Below the pieces are notes generated by a model. That model worked only from the letters and a program-made list of their open reading frames with translations, made no database searches and had not been told where the DNA came from. A DNA stretch of 26,235 bases from DATKXO01 sp035528995 (GTDB lineage Bacteria; Planctomycetota; Phycisphaerae; UBA1845), in the NCBI GenBank assembly GCA_035528995.1, contig DATKXO010000080.1, positions 1-26,235 on the forward strand, written 5' to 3'. Both the position numbers and the translations under genes were made by a program. This document shows, one piece after another, positions 7,199 through 18,100 of this stretch. Position 1 is the first letter of the stretch; every line of letters begins with the position of its first letter.

Positions 7199-8881
7199 CT
7201 AGCTGTCCCGGCCCTGGTCCGAGACGTACCCGCGGATTTCGGGATCGTACCGCAGACCGCTGAAGTCGTAACAGTCGCCCACCGTGGGCTGTTCGGCGAA
7301 ATTATCGTGCGGCGGCGGCGAGCTGCAGTGCCATTCTAGTGACGCTCCGCCCCAGGGGTTGGCCGGTGCCCGCCGGCCGCGGAACAGCGAGTGAATCAGA
7401 TACACCGCCGTGAGGATCAACCCCACCGCCAGCAGATACGAGCCGATCGTCGAGAACACGTGGTAGGGCTGATACTCGTCCAGGTAGTTGTAATACCGCC
7501 GCGGCATCCCCCGGCTGCCCATCACGAACTGGGCGAAAAACGTGGCATTGAAGCCGATGAAGACGGTCAGGCACGCGATGCGGCCCCAGAACTCGCTGTA
7601 CATCCGTCCGGTGATCTTCGGCCACCAGTAGTGCAGCCCGCCCACGAAGGCGATGAACGTGCCCCCCATCATGGTGTAGTGGAAGTGGGCCACCACGAAG
7701 TAGGTGTCGTGCAGGTGGATGTCCGTCGCCAGGGCCCCGAGGAACAGCCCGGTCAGCCCGCCGATCCCGAACATGAAGATGAACGACAGGGCGTAGCACA
7801 TCGGCGTCTCGAGGCTGATCGAACCCTTGTACATCGTGGTCAGCCAGTTGAACACCTTGATGGCCGACGGAATCGAGACGCTGAACGTCAGAGCGCTGAA
7901 GATCACGTTGGCCACTGCGGACTGCCCGCTGGTGAACATGTGGTGGCCCCAGACCAGGAAGCCCAGTATGGCGATCGCGATGCTGCTGTAGGCGATGAAC
8001 TTGTATCCGAAGATGTGCTTGTGGCTGAAGACCGACACGAGCTCGCTGACGATGCCCATGGCCGGCAGGATCATGATGTACACCGCCGGGTGCGAGTAGA
8101 ACCAGAAGAAATGCTGGAACAGAACCGGGTCGCCGCCCAGCGCCGGATCGAAGATGCCCACACCCAGCGTCCGCTCCAGGATGAGCAGAATCAGCGTGAT
8201 CCCCAGGACCGGCGTGGCCAGAATCTGAATGATCGAAGTCGCGTACAGCGCCCAGAGGAACAGCGGCATGCGGAACCAGTTCATGCCCGGAGGCCGGAGG
8301 CGATGGATCGTCACGATGAAGTTCAACCCGGTGAAGATCGAGCTGAACCCCAGGACGAACGCCCCCAGCGTCACGGCGATCACGCTGGTGCTGGTCGTCG
8401 TGCTGTAGGGCGTGTAGAACGTCCAGCCCGTGTCCACCCCGCCGGTCACGATGGCCAGCAGCGCCAGCAGCGCCCCAACGACGTACAAGTAATAGCTGAA
8501 CAGGTTCAACCGCGGGAAAGCCACGTCCTTGGCCCCGAGCATGATCGGCAGCACGAAGTTACCGAGCGCCGCCGGGATCGACGGGATGATGAACAGGAAA
8601 ATCATCACCGCCCCGTGCAGGGTGAACATCTTGTTGTAGGTGTCGGCCTCCATGATGGTCTTTCCCGGCGTGAGCAGCTCGGTGCGGACCAGCATGGCGA
8701 AGACGCCGCCCAGCAGCAGCGCCGCCACCACGGAGACCAGGTACATCACCCCGATCCGCTTGTGATCGAGCGTGAAGATCCAGGAGCGGATGCCGTGGGC
8801 GTGGTTCAGGTAGTTGCCGTCCGAGGGCGATTCGGCCTCGGGGGCGCTCCCGGCGGCGATGGTTGTGTCCGATGTCGTCAT
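7199..8881 (-). CDS. coxA: Cytochrome c oxidase subunit I, A2-type heme-copper oxidase
   Basis: Catalytic subunit of 560 residues and about 12 helices that reduces oxygen to water and pumps protons. Predicted ligands: His89 (TLHGAVMIF) and His401 for heme a, His399 for heme a3, and His264, His313 and His314 for CuB, with Tyr268 as the cross-linked tyrosine (HPAVY). The HDTY motif is at 391-394. Lys342 (IKVFNWL) keeps the K-channel lysine, and Asp119 (AKDVAFPR) keeps the D-channel entrance aspartate. The D-channel glutamate of the usual GHPEVY is replaced: residues 262-268 read YSHPAVY, the signature of A2-type oxidases such as Rhodothermus and Thermus caa3. The C-terminal ~60 residues after the last helix are hydrophilic. 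It lies 22 nt after coxB. ctaD is a synonym. Confidence 0.97.
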   Translation of the reverse strand: MTTSDTTIAAGSAPEAESPSDGNYLNHAHGIRSWIFTLDHKRIGVMYLVSVVAALLLGGVFAMLVRTELLTPGKTIMEADTYNKMFTLHGAVMIFLFIIPSIPAALGNFVLPIMLGAKDVAFPRLNLFSYYLYVVGALLALLAIVTGGVDTGWTFYTPYSTTTSTSVIAVTLGAFVLGFSSIFTGLNFIVTIHRLRPPGMNWFRMPLFLWALYATSIIQILATPVLGITLILLILERTLGVGIFDPALGGDPVLFQHFFWFYSHPAVYIMILPAMGIVSELVSVFSHKHIFGYKFIAYSSIAIAILGFLVWGHHMFTSGQSAVANVIFSALTFSVSIPSAIKVFNWLTTMYKGSISLETPMCYALSFIFMFGIGGLTGLFLGALATDIHLHDTYFVVAHFHYTMMGGTFIAFVGGLHYWWPKITGRMYSEFWGRIACLTVFIGFNATFFAQFVMGSRGMPRRYYNYLDEYQPYHVFSTIGSYLLAVGLILTAVYLIHSLFRGRRAPANPWGGASLEWHCSSPPPHDNFAEQPTVGDCYDFSGLRYDPEIRGYVSDQGRDS

Positions 8882-8903
8882 CTCGTCAGATCCGTCTCCC
8901 CGG

Positions 8904-9935
8904 CTAGTCCCCTTCGTCGCCCAGACTCCTGATGTAGGCGACCAGGGCCGTGATCTCGCGGTCCTTGAGCCGCCCCTGATACGTCGGCATCACCGCCTGG
9001 TAGCCCGCCACCACGTTGGCGTTCGGGTTCAGCATGGACTCTCGGATGTAGTTCTCGTCGGCCACCACCATGCTACCGCCCGTCATCTGGTGCGATTTGC
9101 CGAACACACCCTTGAAGGTGGGCCCGGTAGCGGCGGATCCGTCCACCGAATGGCACTGAGCGCAGCCCTTCTTGGTGTAGAGCTTCCGCCCGATGTCCAC
9201 CGGTGTCTCCAGTCCCTTGATTTCCGGGTTGGCCGCGATGAACGCGTCCGGGTCGGTCAGATAGGCCTGGTACTGCTCGTCGGTCAGCTTCTTGAGCGGG
9301 TCGGCGCTCTCCAGCCACAGCTCGAACTCGCCCGGCGGATGCACCACGCAGGTGGACAGCATGTCCGAATGCCCCGTCCCGCAGTATTCGGCGCAGAAGA
9401 CGGTGTACTCTCCCGCCTGGGTGGCCCGGAAGTACATCTTGCTGTACCGCCCCGGCACCGCGTCCCGCTTCAGCCGAAAGGCCGGGATGTAGAAGCTGTG
9501 GATCACGTCCAGCGAGGTGAGCGTCAACTGGACGTCGGTGTCCACCGGCACGTGCAGCTCCGAGTCCACGTGCCCGTTGGGGTAGATGAACATCCAGCTC
9601 CATTTCTGCCCCTCGACGTCGATCCGGTAGGCGTCCTCGGGCGGCGTGGCCATGGCCAGGAAGCTCTTCATCCCCACGTAGAAGATCACGATCACCAGGA
9701 TCAGCGGGATGATGCTCCAGGTGATTTCGAGCGCCAGGTTGTGCGTGGCCATCTTCTCCGCCTTCCGGCCCACGCGACGCCGGTAGCGGATGATGAACAG
9801 AACCATCAACGCCACGATCAAGGTGAAGAAGAACGCCGAGATCCAGAAGATCACATCGAAGAGCAGGTCCACCTCTTCGGCCGCGGTGGAGCCGGCCGTC
9901 GGCATCCAGAATGACCCGTCCGTCTGTGCAAGCAT
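8904..9935 (-). CDS. coxB: Cytochrome c oxidase subunit II fused to cytochrome c (caa3 type)
   Basis: This is a 343-residue protein. Two membrane helices (about 23-50 and 69-88) precede a periplasmic cupredoxin domain holding the binuclear CuA site: His146 (HSFYIPAF), then Cys181-x-Glu183-x-Cys185-x3-His189-x2-Met192 in CAEYCGTGHSDM. A cytochrome c domain follows, with CAQCH at 258-262 and a probable axial Met316 (AVMPTYQG). It accepts electrons from the ACIII cytochromes and passes them to heme a. The fused heme makes this a caa3-type enzyme. The ATG at 9935 is preferred because a start at 10022 would overlap the SCO gene by 55 nt and add a polar stretch. A TTG at 9941 is also possible. No cleaved signal peptide is evident. 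Confidence 0.95.
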   Translation of the reverse strand: MLAQTDGSFWMPTAGSTAAEEVDLLFDVIFWISAFFFTLIVALMVLFIIRYRRRVGRKAEKMATHNLALEITWSIIPLILVIVIFYVGMKSFLAMATPPEDAYRIDVEGQKWSWMFIYPNGHVDSELHVPVDTDVQLTLTSLDVIHSFYIPAFRLKRDAVPGRYSKMYFRATQAGEYTVFCAEYCGTGHSDMLSTCVVHPPGEFELWLESADPLKKLTDEQYQAYLTDPDAFIAANPEIKGLETPVDIGRKLYTKKGCAQCHSVDGSAATGPTFKGVFGKSHQMTGGSMVVADENYIRESMLNPNANVVAGYQAVMPTYQGRLKDREITALVAYIRSLGDEGD

Positions 9936-9967
9936 GATCAATGGGCCCGCTCCCGAGGTCGTCGGCT

Positions 9968-10828
9968 TCAGGATTGCGCCTGCTCGGCCGCGATCTTCCT
10001 TCGTCGGGACTCGCGTAGCCACAGCGTTGTCAGCACGGTTCCCAGGATGAGGACGGTCAGGATGCCACCCGCCCGCATGACGTTCAGCGCCGCCAGGCCG
10101 TACCGCCCCGCCTCCGCGTCGTACTGGTAGCAGTAGAGGATGAACCGATCCATCGTCGACCCGACCTTACCCTCAGACGCTTCCACCAGCGAAAGGCGGA
10201 CCGTGTTGGACTCGAACATCACCCCGTACAGGTAGCGCGACACGCGCCCGTCCGGGGTGCAGACGTACAATGCCGCGATGTGCATCCACTCCTTGCGATC
10301 GGGGTTCCACTTGTAGCCGAAGCCCACGGTGTCGGCCAACTCGTGGATGGCTTTGACCTTGCCGGTCAGGAAGTGCCAGCCCGGCGCCGCCGAGGGCCGC
10401 CCGTACTCGTCCATGTAGCTCTGCTTCTTGGCCCTGGCCAGGGCGGGCGTCTCGGCCGGATCGATGCTGACCGTCACGATCTCGAACTCGTTTCCCGGCG
10501 ACCAGCGCAGCTCCTTCAGCGCCGCGATCATCCCGTTGAGCTGCAGCGAGCACAGCATCGGGCAGCGGTAGTAGTTCAGCGTCAGGATCACCGGCCGCCG
10601 CTCGTCGAAGTAGTCGCTCAGCTTCACCGCCTTGCCGTTCTCGTCCACGAACTCCAGGTCCAGCGGAAGCTGCGCGTCGGGGTGTTCCGTCACGCCGACG
10701 CCGTCGAGTTCCGGCGGCTTGTAGTCGGCCGGTTGGGCGAGACACACCGACAGCCCGACGAAGAGACACGCGCACAACGCCGTCGCCGCCGCTACCGGCA
10801 TCCTGGCTGTCCGCCGGATTGACCTCAC
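9968..10828 (-). CDS. SCO1/SenC-type copper chaperone
   Basis: This 286-residue protein has a signal peptide or anchor (about 10-31), a thioredoxin-like SCO domain and a C-terminal membrane helix (about 250-272) followed by a basic tail. The copper-binding CPMLC motif is at Cys89/Cys93, and the distal His is His182 (EWMHIAALYV). The VTVSIDPAETP segment is also typical. SCO proteins deliver or reduce copper for the CuA site of subunit II, fitting its place 32 nt upstream of coxB. The start is GTG at 10828, supported by GGGAG six nt upstream. The preceding gene ends with TAG one nt before it. An internal ATG at 10801 is the alternative. The C-terminal helix is absent from many SCO proteins. Confidence 0.92.
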   Translation of the reverse strand: MRSIRRTARMPVAAATALCACLFVGLSVCLAQPADYKPPELDGVGVTEHPDAQLPLDLEFVDENGKAVKLSDYFDERRPVILTLNYYRCPMLCSLQLNGMIAALKELRWSPGNEFEIVTVSIDPAETPALARAKKQSYMDEYGRPSAAPGWHFLTGKVKAIHELADTVGFGYKWNPDRKEWMHIAALYVCTPDGRVSRYLYGVMFESNTVRLSLVEASEGKVGSTMDRFILYCYQYDAEAGRYGLAALNVMRAGGILTVLILGTVLTTLWLRESRRRKIAAEQAQS

Positions 10829-10829
10829 A

Positions 10830-11185
10830 CTATTCTCCCGGTCGCTCGGCCCCGGACGAACCGCTCTCCGCCAGCTCGTCCAGCACCAGCTCCATCGCCC
10901 GGTCGATCGGAACGGTCACGGTCCCTTCCTGCCGGTCGACCCAGCCGTAGCTGTTGATCGCTTCCAATTGTTCGGCCCGGCGGCGGCTCAACCGACGGGG
11001 ATCGCCCTGATTGACCCGGCTGACGGTCTGGCTCTCGACATTATAGAACAGGGCCTGCAACGCGACAATCACGACGAACGTCAGGATGGCGCCGACGACG
11101 CCCACCAGCACCGTGGCCGGCGTGTTCGGGTCACCGCCGCCGATCTCCTGCTCCCCGGATGCGTGGTTCGGTTCCTGCTGGCTCA

Positions 11186-11186
<1 letters not shown>
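10830..11186 (-). CDS. Small single-helix membrane protein of the ACIII/caa3 cluster
   Basis: This 118-residue protein has one membrane helix (about 26-48, VLVGVVGAILTFVVIVALQA), a polar N-terminus and a probably periplasmic C-terminal part. The C-terminal part contains NSYGWVDRQEGTVTVPIDRA (about 78-97). From memory, a similar 'YGWVD...G.v.iPId.AM.l' stretch recurs in small proteins of other bacterial ACIII/oxidase clusters, but I cannot verify this here. No redox motif is present. A structural or assembly role in the ACIII-oxidase complex is inferred from position only. The ATG at 11186 forms a TGATG junction with the actF stop, so translation is probably coupled, and a GTG one codon earlier is possible. 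The protein ends one nt before the SCO start. Confidence 0.8.
10835..10839 (-). promoter_or_regulatory. Shine-Dalgarno site supporting the GTG start of SCO
   Basis: GGGAG lies 6 nt before the GTG at 10828, inside the last codons of the upstream gene. It favours the GTG over the internal ATG at 10801. Confidence 0.5.
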
Positions 11187-12406
<1,220 letters not shown>

Positions 12407-12422
12407 GACTGATCAGCCTCGC

Positions 12423-13064
12423 TCAACGCAACGAATCCACGACCTCCGGCGGCACGTCCCCGATCCGGGCGTCCCGGCTCTTCTGCAACGCTCGCAGGTA
12501 CGCCACGATCGCCCAACGATCCTCGACCGGGATCTGCGACGCATGTCCCGGCATGGTGCGGACCCCGTTGGTGATCGTATTGAACAGGTGGCCGACGGCC
12601 CGCTTGCGAACCTCCTCCGAGTGCACCGAAAGCGGCGGTACCCAGGTCGGCTCTTCCTTCTCCTCCGCGATCACCGCGACGATCCCGCGCCCGGCGCCGT
12701 CCAATCCGTGGCACGGCGCACAGAAGACGCCGAATCGCTCTTGCCCATGCCGCAGGATAGGCCGCGTCACCGGCATGGGGAACGTCGTCGCCCAGTCTTC
12801 TCCCACCATGCCGCGGTAAAGGCGGTCGTCCTCCCGCAGATCGCCGCGGGCCACCGTGCCGGAGACCGGCCGTCGCATCTCACGCCCGTCCGCGAACAAC
12901 GGGCTCGACTGCTGAGCCTTGTACCGCGGCTGGTTGTCCATGTCCGGAACCAGGTGGAGCCGCGGGCGATCCGATTTCACCGCACGCGCTCGGGCGATCA
13001 GCACCGGCGGAATCAGCGCCAGGGCCGCCAGGATAATGATCGCGTACCTGATCCACCGAGGCAT
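12423..13064 (-). CDS. actE: Alternative complex III monoheme cytochrome c subunit ActE
   Basis: This 213-residue protein has an N-terminal membrane helix or lipoprotein-less anchor (about 5-25) and a cytochrome c domain. The heme motif is CAPCH at 115-119 and the likely axial ligand is Met171 (VRTMPGHASQ). The region DMDNQPRYKAQQSSPLFADG (41-60) followed by RPVSGTVARGDL is characteristic of ActE. It is a periplasmic electron carrier of ACIII that takes part in transfer toward the oxidase. Most ActE proteins are lipoproteins, but no lipobox Cys is visible here, so a transmembrane anchor is inferred. GGAGG sits 9 nt before the ATG and lies in the end of actD, 4 nt away. Confidence 0.92.
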   Translation of the reverse strand: MPRWIRYAIIILAALALIPPVLIARARAVKSDRPRLHLVPDMDNQPRYKAQQSSPLFADGREMRRPVSGTVARGDLREDDRLYRGMVGEDWATTFPMPVTRPILRHGQERFGVFCAPCHGLDGAGRGIVAVIAEEKEEPTWVPPLSVHSEEVRKRAVGHLFNTITNGVRTMPGHASQIPVEDRWAIVAYLRALQKSRDARIGDVPPEVVDSLR

Positions 13065-13068
13065 CGCC

Positions 13069-13641
13069 TCAGTCCTCCACCAATTCCACGTCGGACCCGC
13101 CCAGCGATTCGAGCAGGGCCCGGGTCTCGGCCGGGTCGAACTTCGGGTCGCGGGCTTCGACGCTGATCATGAAGCGGTCGGCCGTCACCCGCCGGAACCG
13201 CGGCTGATGGAACAGCGCGTGGTACCATTGCGGCAGGTTGTTCAATGCCAACATCCCAACAAACGCCGTGATCGCGGCGAACAGGATGGTCAGCTCGAAA
13301 ATGACCGGGATGTTGGCCGGCAACGAGAACAGCGGCTTGCCGCTGATCACCAGCGGGTAGTCCACCGCGTTGGTCCAGTATTGCAGAGCCAGGCCCACCG
13401 CCGCGCCCGTGACCCCGGCCCCGAACACCAGCCACGGCAACCGCGTCGGACGGATGCCCATTGCGTCGTTCAGCCCGTGCACCGGAAACGGCGTGTGACA
13501 ATCCCACTTCGTATACCCGGCGTCGCGAACCTTCTCCGCGCCCGCCAGCAGTTCCTCGACCGTCTCGAACTCGACCAGGCAGCCCCACAGCGCCCGAGGC
13601 TGATCGGCCGATTCCTGCGATGTGGAAGCCGCTTGCGTCAT
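13069..13641 (-). CDS. actD: Alternative complex III subunit ActD (DUF3341)
   Basis: This 190-residue membrane protein has two helices (about 68-88 and 111-133). The N-terminal soluble part WGCLVEFETVEELLAGAEKV plus GYTKWDCHTPFPVHGL (about 42-57) is the DUF3341/ActD signature, and LPWLVFGAGVTGA begins the first helix. A C-terminal DRFMISVEARDPKFD domain follows. ActD helps hold the membrane part of ACIII together and has no cofactor. The ATG overlaps the actC stop as ATGA, indicating coupled translation. Confidence 0.93.
   Translation of the reverse strand: MTQAASTSQESADQPRALWGCLVEFETVEELLAGAEKVRDAGYTKWDCHTPFPVHGLNDAMGIRPTRLPWLVFGAGVTGAAVGLALQYWTNAVDYPLVISGKPLFSLPANIPVIFELTILFAAITAFVGMLALNNLPQWYHALFHQPRFRRVTADRFMISVEARDPKFDPAETRALLESLGGSDVELVED
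13074..13078 (-). promoter_or_regulatory. Shine-Dalgarno site for actE
   Basis: GGAGG lies 9 nt before the actE ATG and within the last codons of actD. It is one of the few canonical sites in this cluster. Confidence 0.45.
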
Positions 13642-15122
13642 GACCGGGCCTCCGCGTCCACCGCCTTGTGCCGCTGCTCCGGGTGCGGCATGTCGCCCCA
13701 GTAGTCGCCCAGCGGACGATGCCCGGTGCCCTCCATCAGAGCTTGCGGCATCACGCTCTTGACCTCGGCCATGGCCACCATGGGGATATAGCGCAGGAAC
13801 AGCAGGAACAGCGTAAAGAACAGACCGAAGCTGCCCACCAGCATCATGATGTCCACGGCCGTCGGCGAGAAGTAGCCCCAGCTCGACGGCAGGAAATCAC
13901 TGCTGAGCGACGAAACCACGATCACGAAGCGCTCGAACCACATCCCCACGTTCACCAGGATGCAAGCCCCCAGCAACACCCAGACGTTCGTGCGGCACTT
14001 CCTGAACCAGAAGAGCTGCGGCACGGCCACGTTGCACGTCACCATGATCCAGTAGGCCCAGGCGTACGGCCCCAGCGCCCGATTCAGGAAGGCGAACGAC
14101 TCATACGAGTTGCCGCTGTACCAGGCGATGAAGAATTCCAGCCCGTACCCGTAGCCCACCATCGACCCGGTCACCAGAATGATCTTGGCGATGTTCTCCA
14201 GGTGCCGCATGGTGATGATGTCCTTGAGCCCGAAGAACTGCCGGGCCGGTATCGCCAGCGTCATCACCATGGCGAACCCGCTGAAGATCGCCCCGGCCAC
14301 GAAGTACGGCGGGAAGATCGTCGTGTGCCAGCCCGGAAGCTGGGCCACCGCGAAGTCGAAGCTGACCACCGAGTGCACGCTGAGCACCAGCGGAGTGGCC
14401 AGCGCCGCCAACAGCAGGTAGGCCCGCTCGTAACGCAGCCACTGCCGGTTCGACCCGCGCCATCCCAGGGCCAGCAGACCGTAGACCATCTGCCGAATGC
14501 GCGTGACGGCCCGGTCGCGGATGGTGGCCAGGTCCGGGATCATGCCCATGTACCAGAACATCAGCGAAACCAGGAAGTACGTCCCGACGGCCACGGCGTC
14601 CCACACCAGCGGGCTGCGGAAGTTGGGCCACACCTGCATCTGGTTTGGATACGGCGCCAGCCAGTACGCCAGCCACGCCCGCCCGACGTGAATGCCCGGC
14701 CACACCCCGGCGCAGATAACCGCGAAGATGGTCATCGCCTCGGCGAACCGGTTGATCCCGGTACGCCACTTCTGGCGGAACAGAAACAGGATGGCCGAGA
14801 TCAGCGTCCCGGCGTGCCCGATCCCCACCCAGAAGACGAAGTTGACAATCGCCCAGCCCCAGCCCACCGGGTTGTTCACACCCCAGACGCCGACCCCGGT
14901 CACGAACAGATACAGAATCAAACCCACCAGAACACCGGTCAGCGAGACGGACACGGCGAAGGCCACGTACCACGCCCGGGGCGGCTTGGGCCGCTCGACG
15001 ATCCGGCAGACCGTCTCGGTCACCGAGCCGAAGTCGTGATCCCCCAGCACCAGCGGCGCACGACGCGTCGGGTCCTCGTGCGTGGTGTCGAGCAGCATCT
15101 TGTGCGCCGGTAGCGTGGTCAT
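13638..15122 (-). CDS. actC: Alternative complex III quinol-binding membrane subunit ActC (NrfD-like)
   Basis: This 494-residue integral membrane protein of the NrfD/PsrC family has about ten helices. Family features are VNNPVGWGWAIVNFVFWVGIGHAGTLISAILF (about 83-114), a quinol-site-type segment with GIGHAG, RYERAYLLLAALATPLVLSVHS with FDFAVAQLPGWHTTIFPPYFVAGAIFSG, and WYSGNSYE. It oxidises the membrane quinol and hands electrons to the Fe-S clusters of ActB. The ATG at 15122 follows actB by 19 nt and the TGA overlaps the actD start by 4 nt. The C-terminal ~40 residues are hydrophilic. Confidence 0.95.
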   Translation of the reverse strand: MTTLPAHKMLLDTTHEDPTRRAPLVLGDHDFGSVTETVCRIVERPKPPRAWYVAFAVSVSLTGVLVGLILYLFVTGVGVWGVNNPVGWGWAIVNFVFWVGIGHAGTLISAILFLFRQKWRTGINRFAEAMTIFAVICAGVWPGIHVGRAWLAYWLAPYPNQMQVWPNFRSPLVWDAVAVGTYFLVSLMFWYMGMIPDLATIRDRAVTRIRQMVYGLLALGWRGSNRQWLRYERAYLLLAALATPLVLSVHSVVSFDFAVAQLPGWHTTIFPPYFVAGAIFSGFAMVMTLAIPARQFFGLKDIITMRHLENIAKIILVTGSMVGYGYGLEFFIAWYSGNSYESFAFLNRALGPYAWAYWIMVTCNVAVPQLFWFRKCRTNVWVLLGACILVNVGMWFERFVIVVSSLSSDFLPSSWGYFSPTAVDIMMLVGSFGLFFTLFLLFLRYIPMVAMAEVKSVMPQALMEGTGHRPLGDYWGDMPHPEQRHKAVDAEARS

Positions 15123-15141
15123 CGTCTGTCTGTTCTTCGAG

Positions 15142-18100
15142 CTACGAGTGCTCGGTGTCCGTCTGCTCCGTATGCGTCGCCTTCGGCAATCCCGGCAGCG
15201 CCACCTCCGGTTGGGCCGGGTTGCGCAGCTTGGCCAAATACTGGGTCCGCGGCTTGACGTTCAGCTCGCCCAGCATGGCGTACGCCCGCCGGTCGGCCTG
15301 CAGCCTGGCCACACGGCTCTCTGCGTCATTCAGCTCGCCGAACACGATCGCCTGTGTCGGGCACGCCTGGGCACAGGCCGGCGTGATCTCACCGTCGGCG
15401 ATCGGCCGCGCCTCGTTCTTCGCGTCGATTTTGACCGCGTTGATCCGCTGCACGCAGAACGTGCACTTCTCCATCACCCCGCGGGCCCGGACCGTGACCT
15501 CCGGGTTGAAGGCCATCTTCTCGGTTTCGGTCAGGTCCTTGTGGTTGTTGAACCAGTTGAACCGCCGGACCTTGTAGGGGCAGTTGTTGGCGCAGTACCG
15601 CGTGCCGATGCAGCGGTTGTACACCATGTCGTTGAGCCCCTCGGAGCTGTGCACGGTCGCCGCCACCGGGCAAACCTGCTCACACGGGGCATTCGCGCAG
15701 TGATGACACGCCACCGGCTGATGGGCCACCTGCGGGGCGCCCGGCTGGCCGCGGAAGTACCGGTCGATCCGGATCCAGTGCATCTCCCGCCCCCGGTCCA
15801 CCTCCTCCTTGCCCACCACCGCGATGTTGTTCTCCGCCTGACACGCCACCACGCAAGCGCTGCAGCCGGTGCACTTGTTCAGATCGACGGTCATCCCCCA
15901 CCGATGACCCTCGTACTCGTGCTCCCGCCACATGGACACCAACGGAAGATGATGCACGGCGTGCTGCGCGAAATCGGGGTGCCGCCTGTACTCCTCGAGG
16001 TCGGCCTCGCGGTACAGCATCCCCAGACGCTTGTCCCGCTCACGCCGGCCGACCCGCGAGTCAATCGCGTGATGATCCTGTGTGACGGCCAGCATCGTCC
16101 GCCGGCCGGTCGAGGTCAGCGTGACACCGGTGACGACCTCCATCGCCGCGACGGTTCGCAGCCGATACGCGTCGAATCCGGTCCCATTGCCCACGCGCCC
16201 GGCCGCCGTGCGGCCGTAGCCCAACGACACGGTCACCGACCCTTCGGCCTGACCCGGCAGCACCGTGACCGGCATCTCCAACGTTTGTCCGGCCGCTTCC
16301 AGCCTGACCATATCGCCGCGACGGAGACCCATTCGCTCCGCATCGACCGGGGCGATGATCGCTGCGTTGTCCCAGGTCAGCTTGGTCAGCGGGTCGGGCA
16401 TCTCCTGCAGCCAGCCGCTATTGGCGAACCGACCGTCGTACACGTGACTGTCCGGTGTGAAGACGAGCTCGACCTGCCCCGCCTCAGCAGTTCCGCCGCG
16501 AACGCGCTCGGCCAGTTCCGCCGCCCAGCCACCCCTTTTCAAAGGCGGTTCAGCAGTCGGCCAGGCGCTGCCCGGAACGATCCCATCGTGCAACGCGCGC
16601 CGCCACCGGGTGTCGAAGTCCGCCCCCCCCGACGATGCCTGCAACGTGCGGCGTACGACGTCGTAGCCCTTGGCCGGTTGGTCCCCGATAACGAGCGCCA
16701 GGACTTCGATAGGTGTCTTGCCGTCGTAGAGCGGCTCGATCAACGGCTGAACAACGCTGATCGTGCCGTCGTATGCCCGGACGTCGCCCCACGACTCCAG
16801 GTAATGCGCTCGCGACAACCGCCAGGTGCAGCGCTGCGACGTCTCGTTGGGGAACAGACTCAGGTGGATCACCGTTTTGACCGCGTCCAGTCCCTGCCCG
16901 AACTCCAGATCGGCCGGCGCGTCGAAGACCGGGTTCCCGCCAAGGATCAGCAGCGTATCGACTTCCCCATCCCGCATGTCGGTCGACAATGTCGTGATCG
17001 CTTCGGCGTGCGTCGGACGGTCCGGCTCGATCTCTTCGGTGTAGCTCACGGTTGTGCCGACGGCACCCAGGGCGGCGTTGAGCGCATGGGCCAGGGCGTG
17101 GACCGCCGCGCCCTGCCGCGGACCGACCGCAACCACACACCGACCTCGATGGGCCAACAGGTCCTCCGCTAGCGCCTCGACGAAATCAGCCTCCACCGGA
17201 CGAGAAGACCGACTCAGGGCGTTCCCAACCGACGGCACCGCCACGCCACGCTCGATGAGGCAGCTCGCCAGGTGCAGGGCGACCGCCTCGACCCGACGCG
17301 AGGCCACCGCCAGCCGATGGTCGGCCATGCTGCCGGTGACGCTGTGGGCGCTCTCGACCACGTAGAGCCGGTTCATGGCCCGCTCCGTGCCACGACGCTG
17401 ACCCTGCTCGTCAACGTCCCGACCAACCGCCCAGTCGCGGGCGTGCCCGATCGCCGCCGGGTGGTCCATCAGCAGGTCCGCGTCCAGCGACACAATCACG
17501 TCGGCCCGATCGAGCGCGTAGTGCGTGCGCCAGGCCTGGCCGAACGCCCGCACGGAGCCCAGCCGCTCATTGTCCCGCGATATGGGCTCGTACTCCCACC
17601 ACTTCGCCGCGGGGAATGCCCGGCCAAACCGCTCGCGCATGTCGGCAAGGCTCGGTGACGAAGACGACTCGCTCAGCACACACAACCGTTTGCCACCGTC
17701 GGCACGCAACGCGTCAAAGTGTCGCCGGGCGTAGGCGGCGAACTGATCCCAGCTTCGGTAGAAGGTCTGATCCCCCTGGCGCTGCATCACACCCTTGCTG
17801 CGGTCGGGGTCGTACAACTCGAGCACGCTCGCCTGGGCGAACGCGTTCGTTGCCCCGCGGCTGATCGGATGCCCGGGATTGCCCTCGACCTTGATCGGCC
17901 GACCGTCATAGCTGGTGATCAACAGCCCGACGGCCGACCCGCCCAGCTCCATGGCCGTCGCGTACTGCACCGACTCGCCCGGCGTGCGCCCTTCGGGTCG
18001 GCTGCCGTGGGGGGCGATGGTCTCCTTCGGCCAGCGGCACCCGGTCAACCCGGCCATGGCCAGCGACGCCCCCATCAGCTTCAGGAACCGCCGCCTCGAC

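Noticed and set aside
7391..8932. A 513-codon plus-strand open frame antisense to coxA
   Set aside because: The translation is rich in His, Gln, Arg, Glu and Asp with no fold or motif. It is the mirror of coxA codon bias in GC-rich DNA, and the coxA frame carries all catalytic residues.
13668..15113. A 481-codon plus-strand open frame antisense to actC
   Set aside because: Same low-complexity His/Gln/Arg/Pro composition. The minus-strand frame encodes a clear NrfD-like membrane protein.
15082..17172. A 696-codon plus-strand open frame antisense to actB
   Set aside because: Long but unlike protein in composition and without domains. The opposite strand encodes the four Fe-S motifs of ActB.
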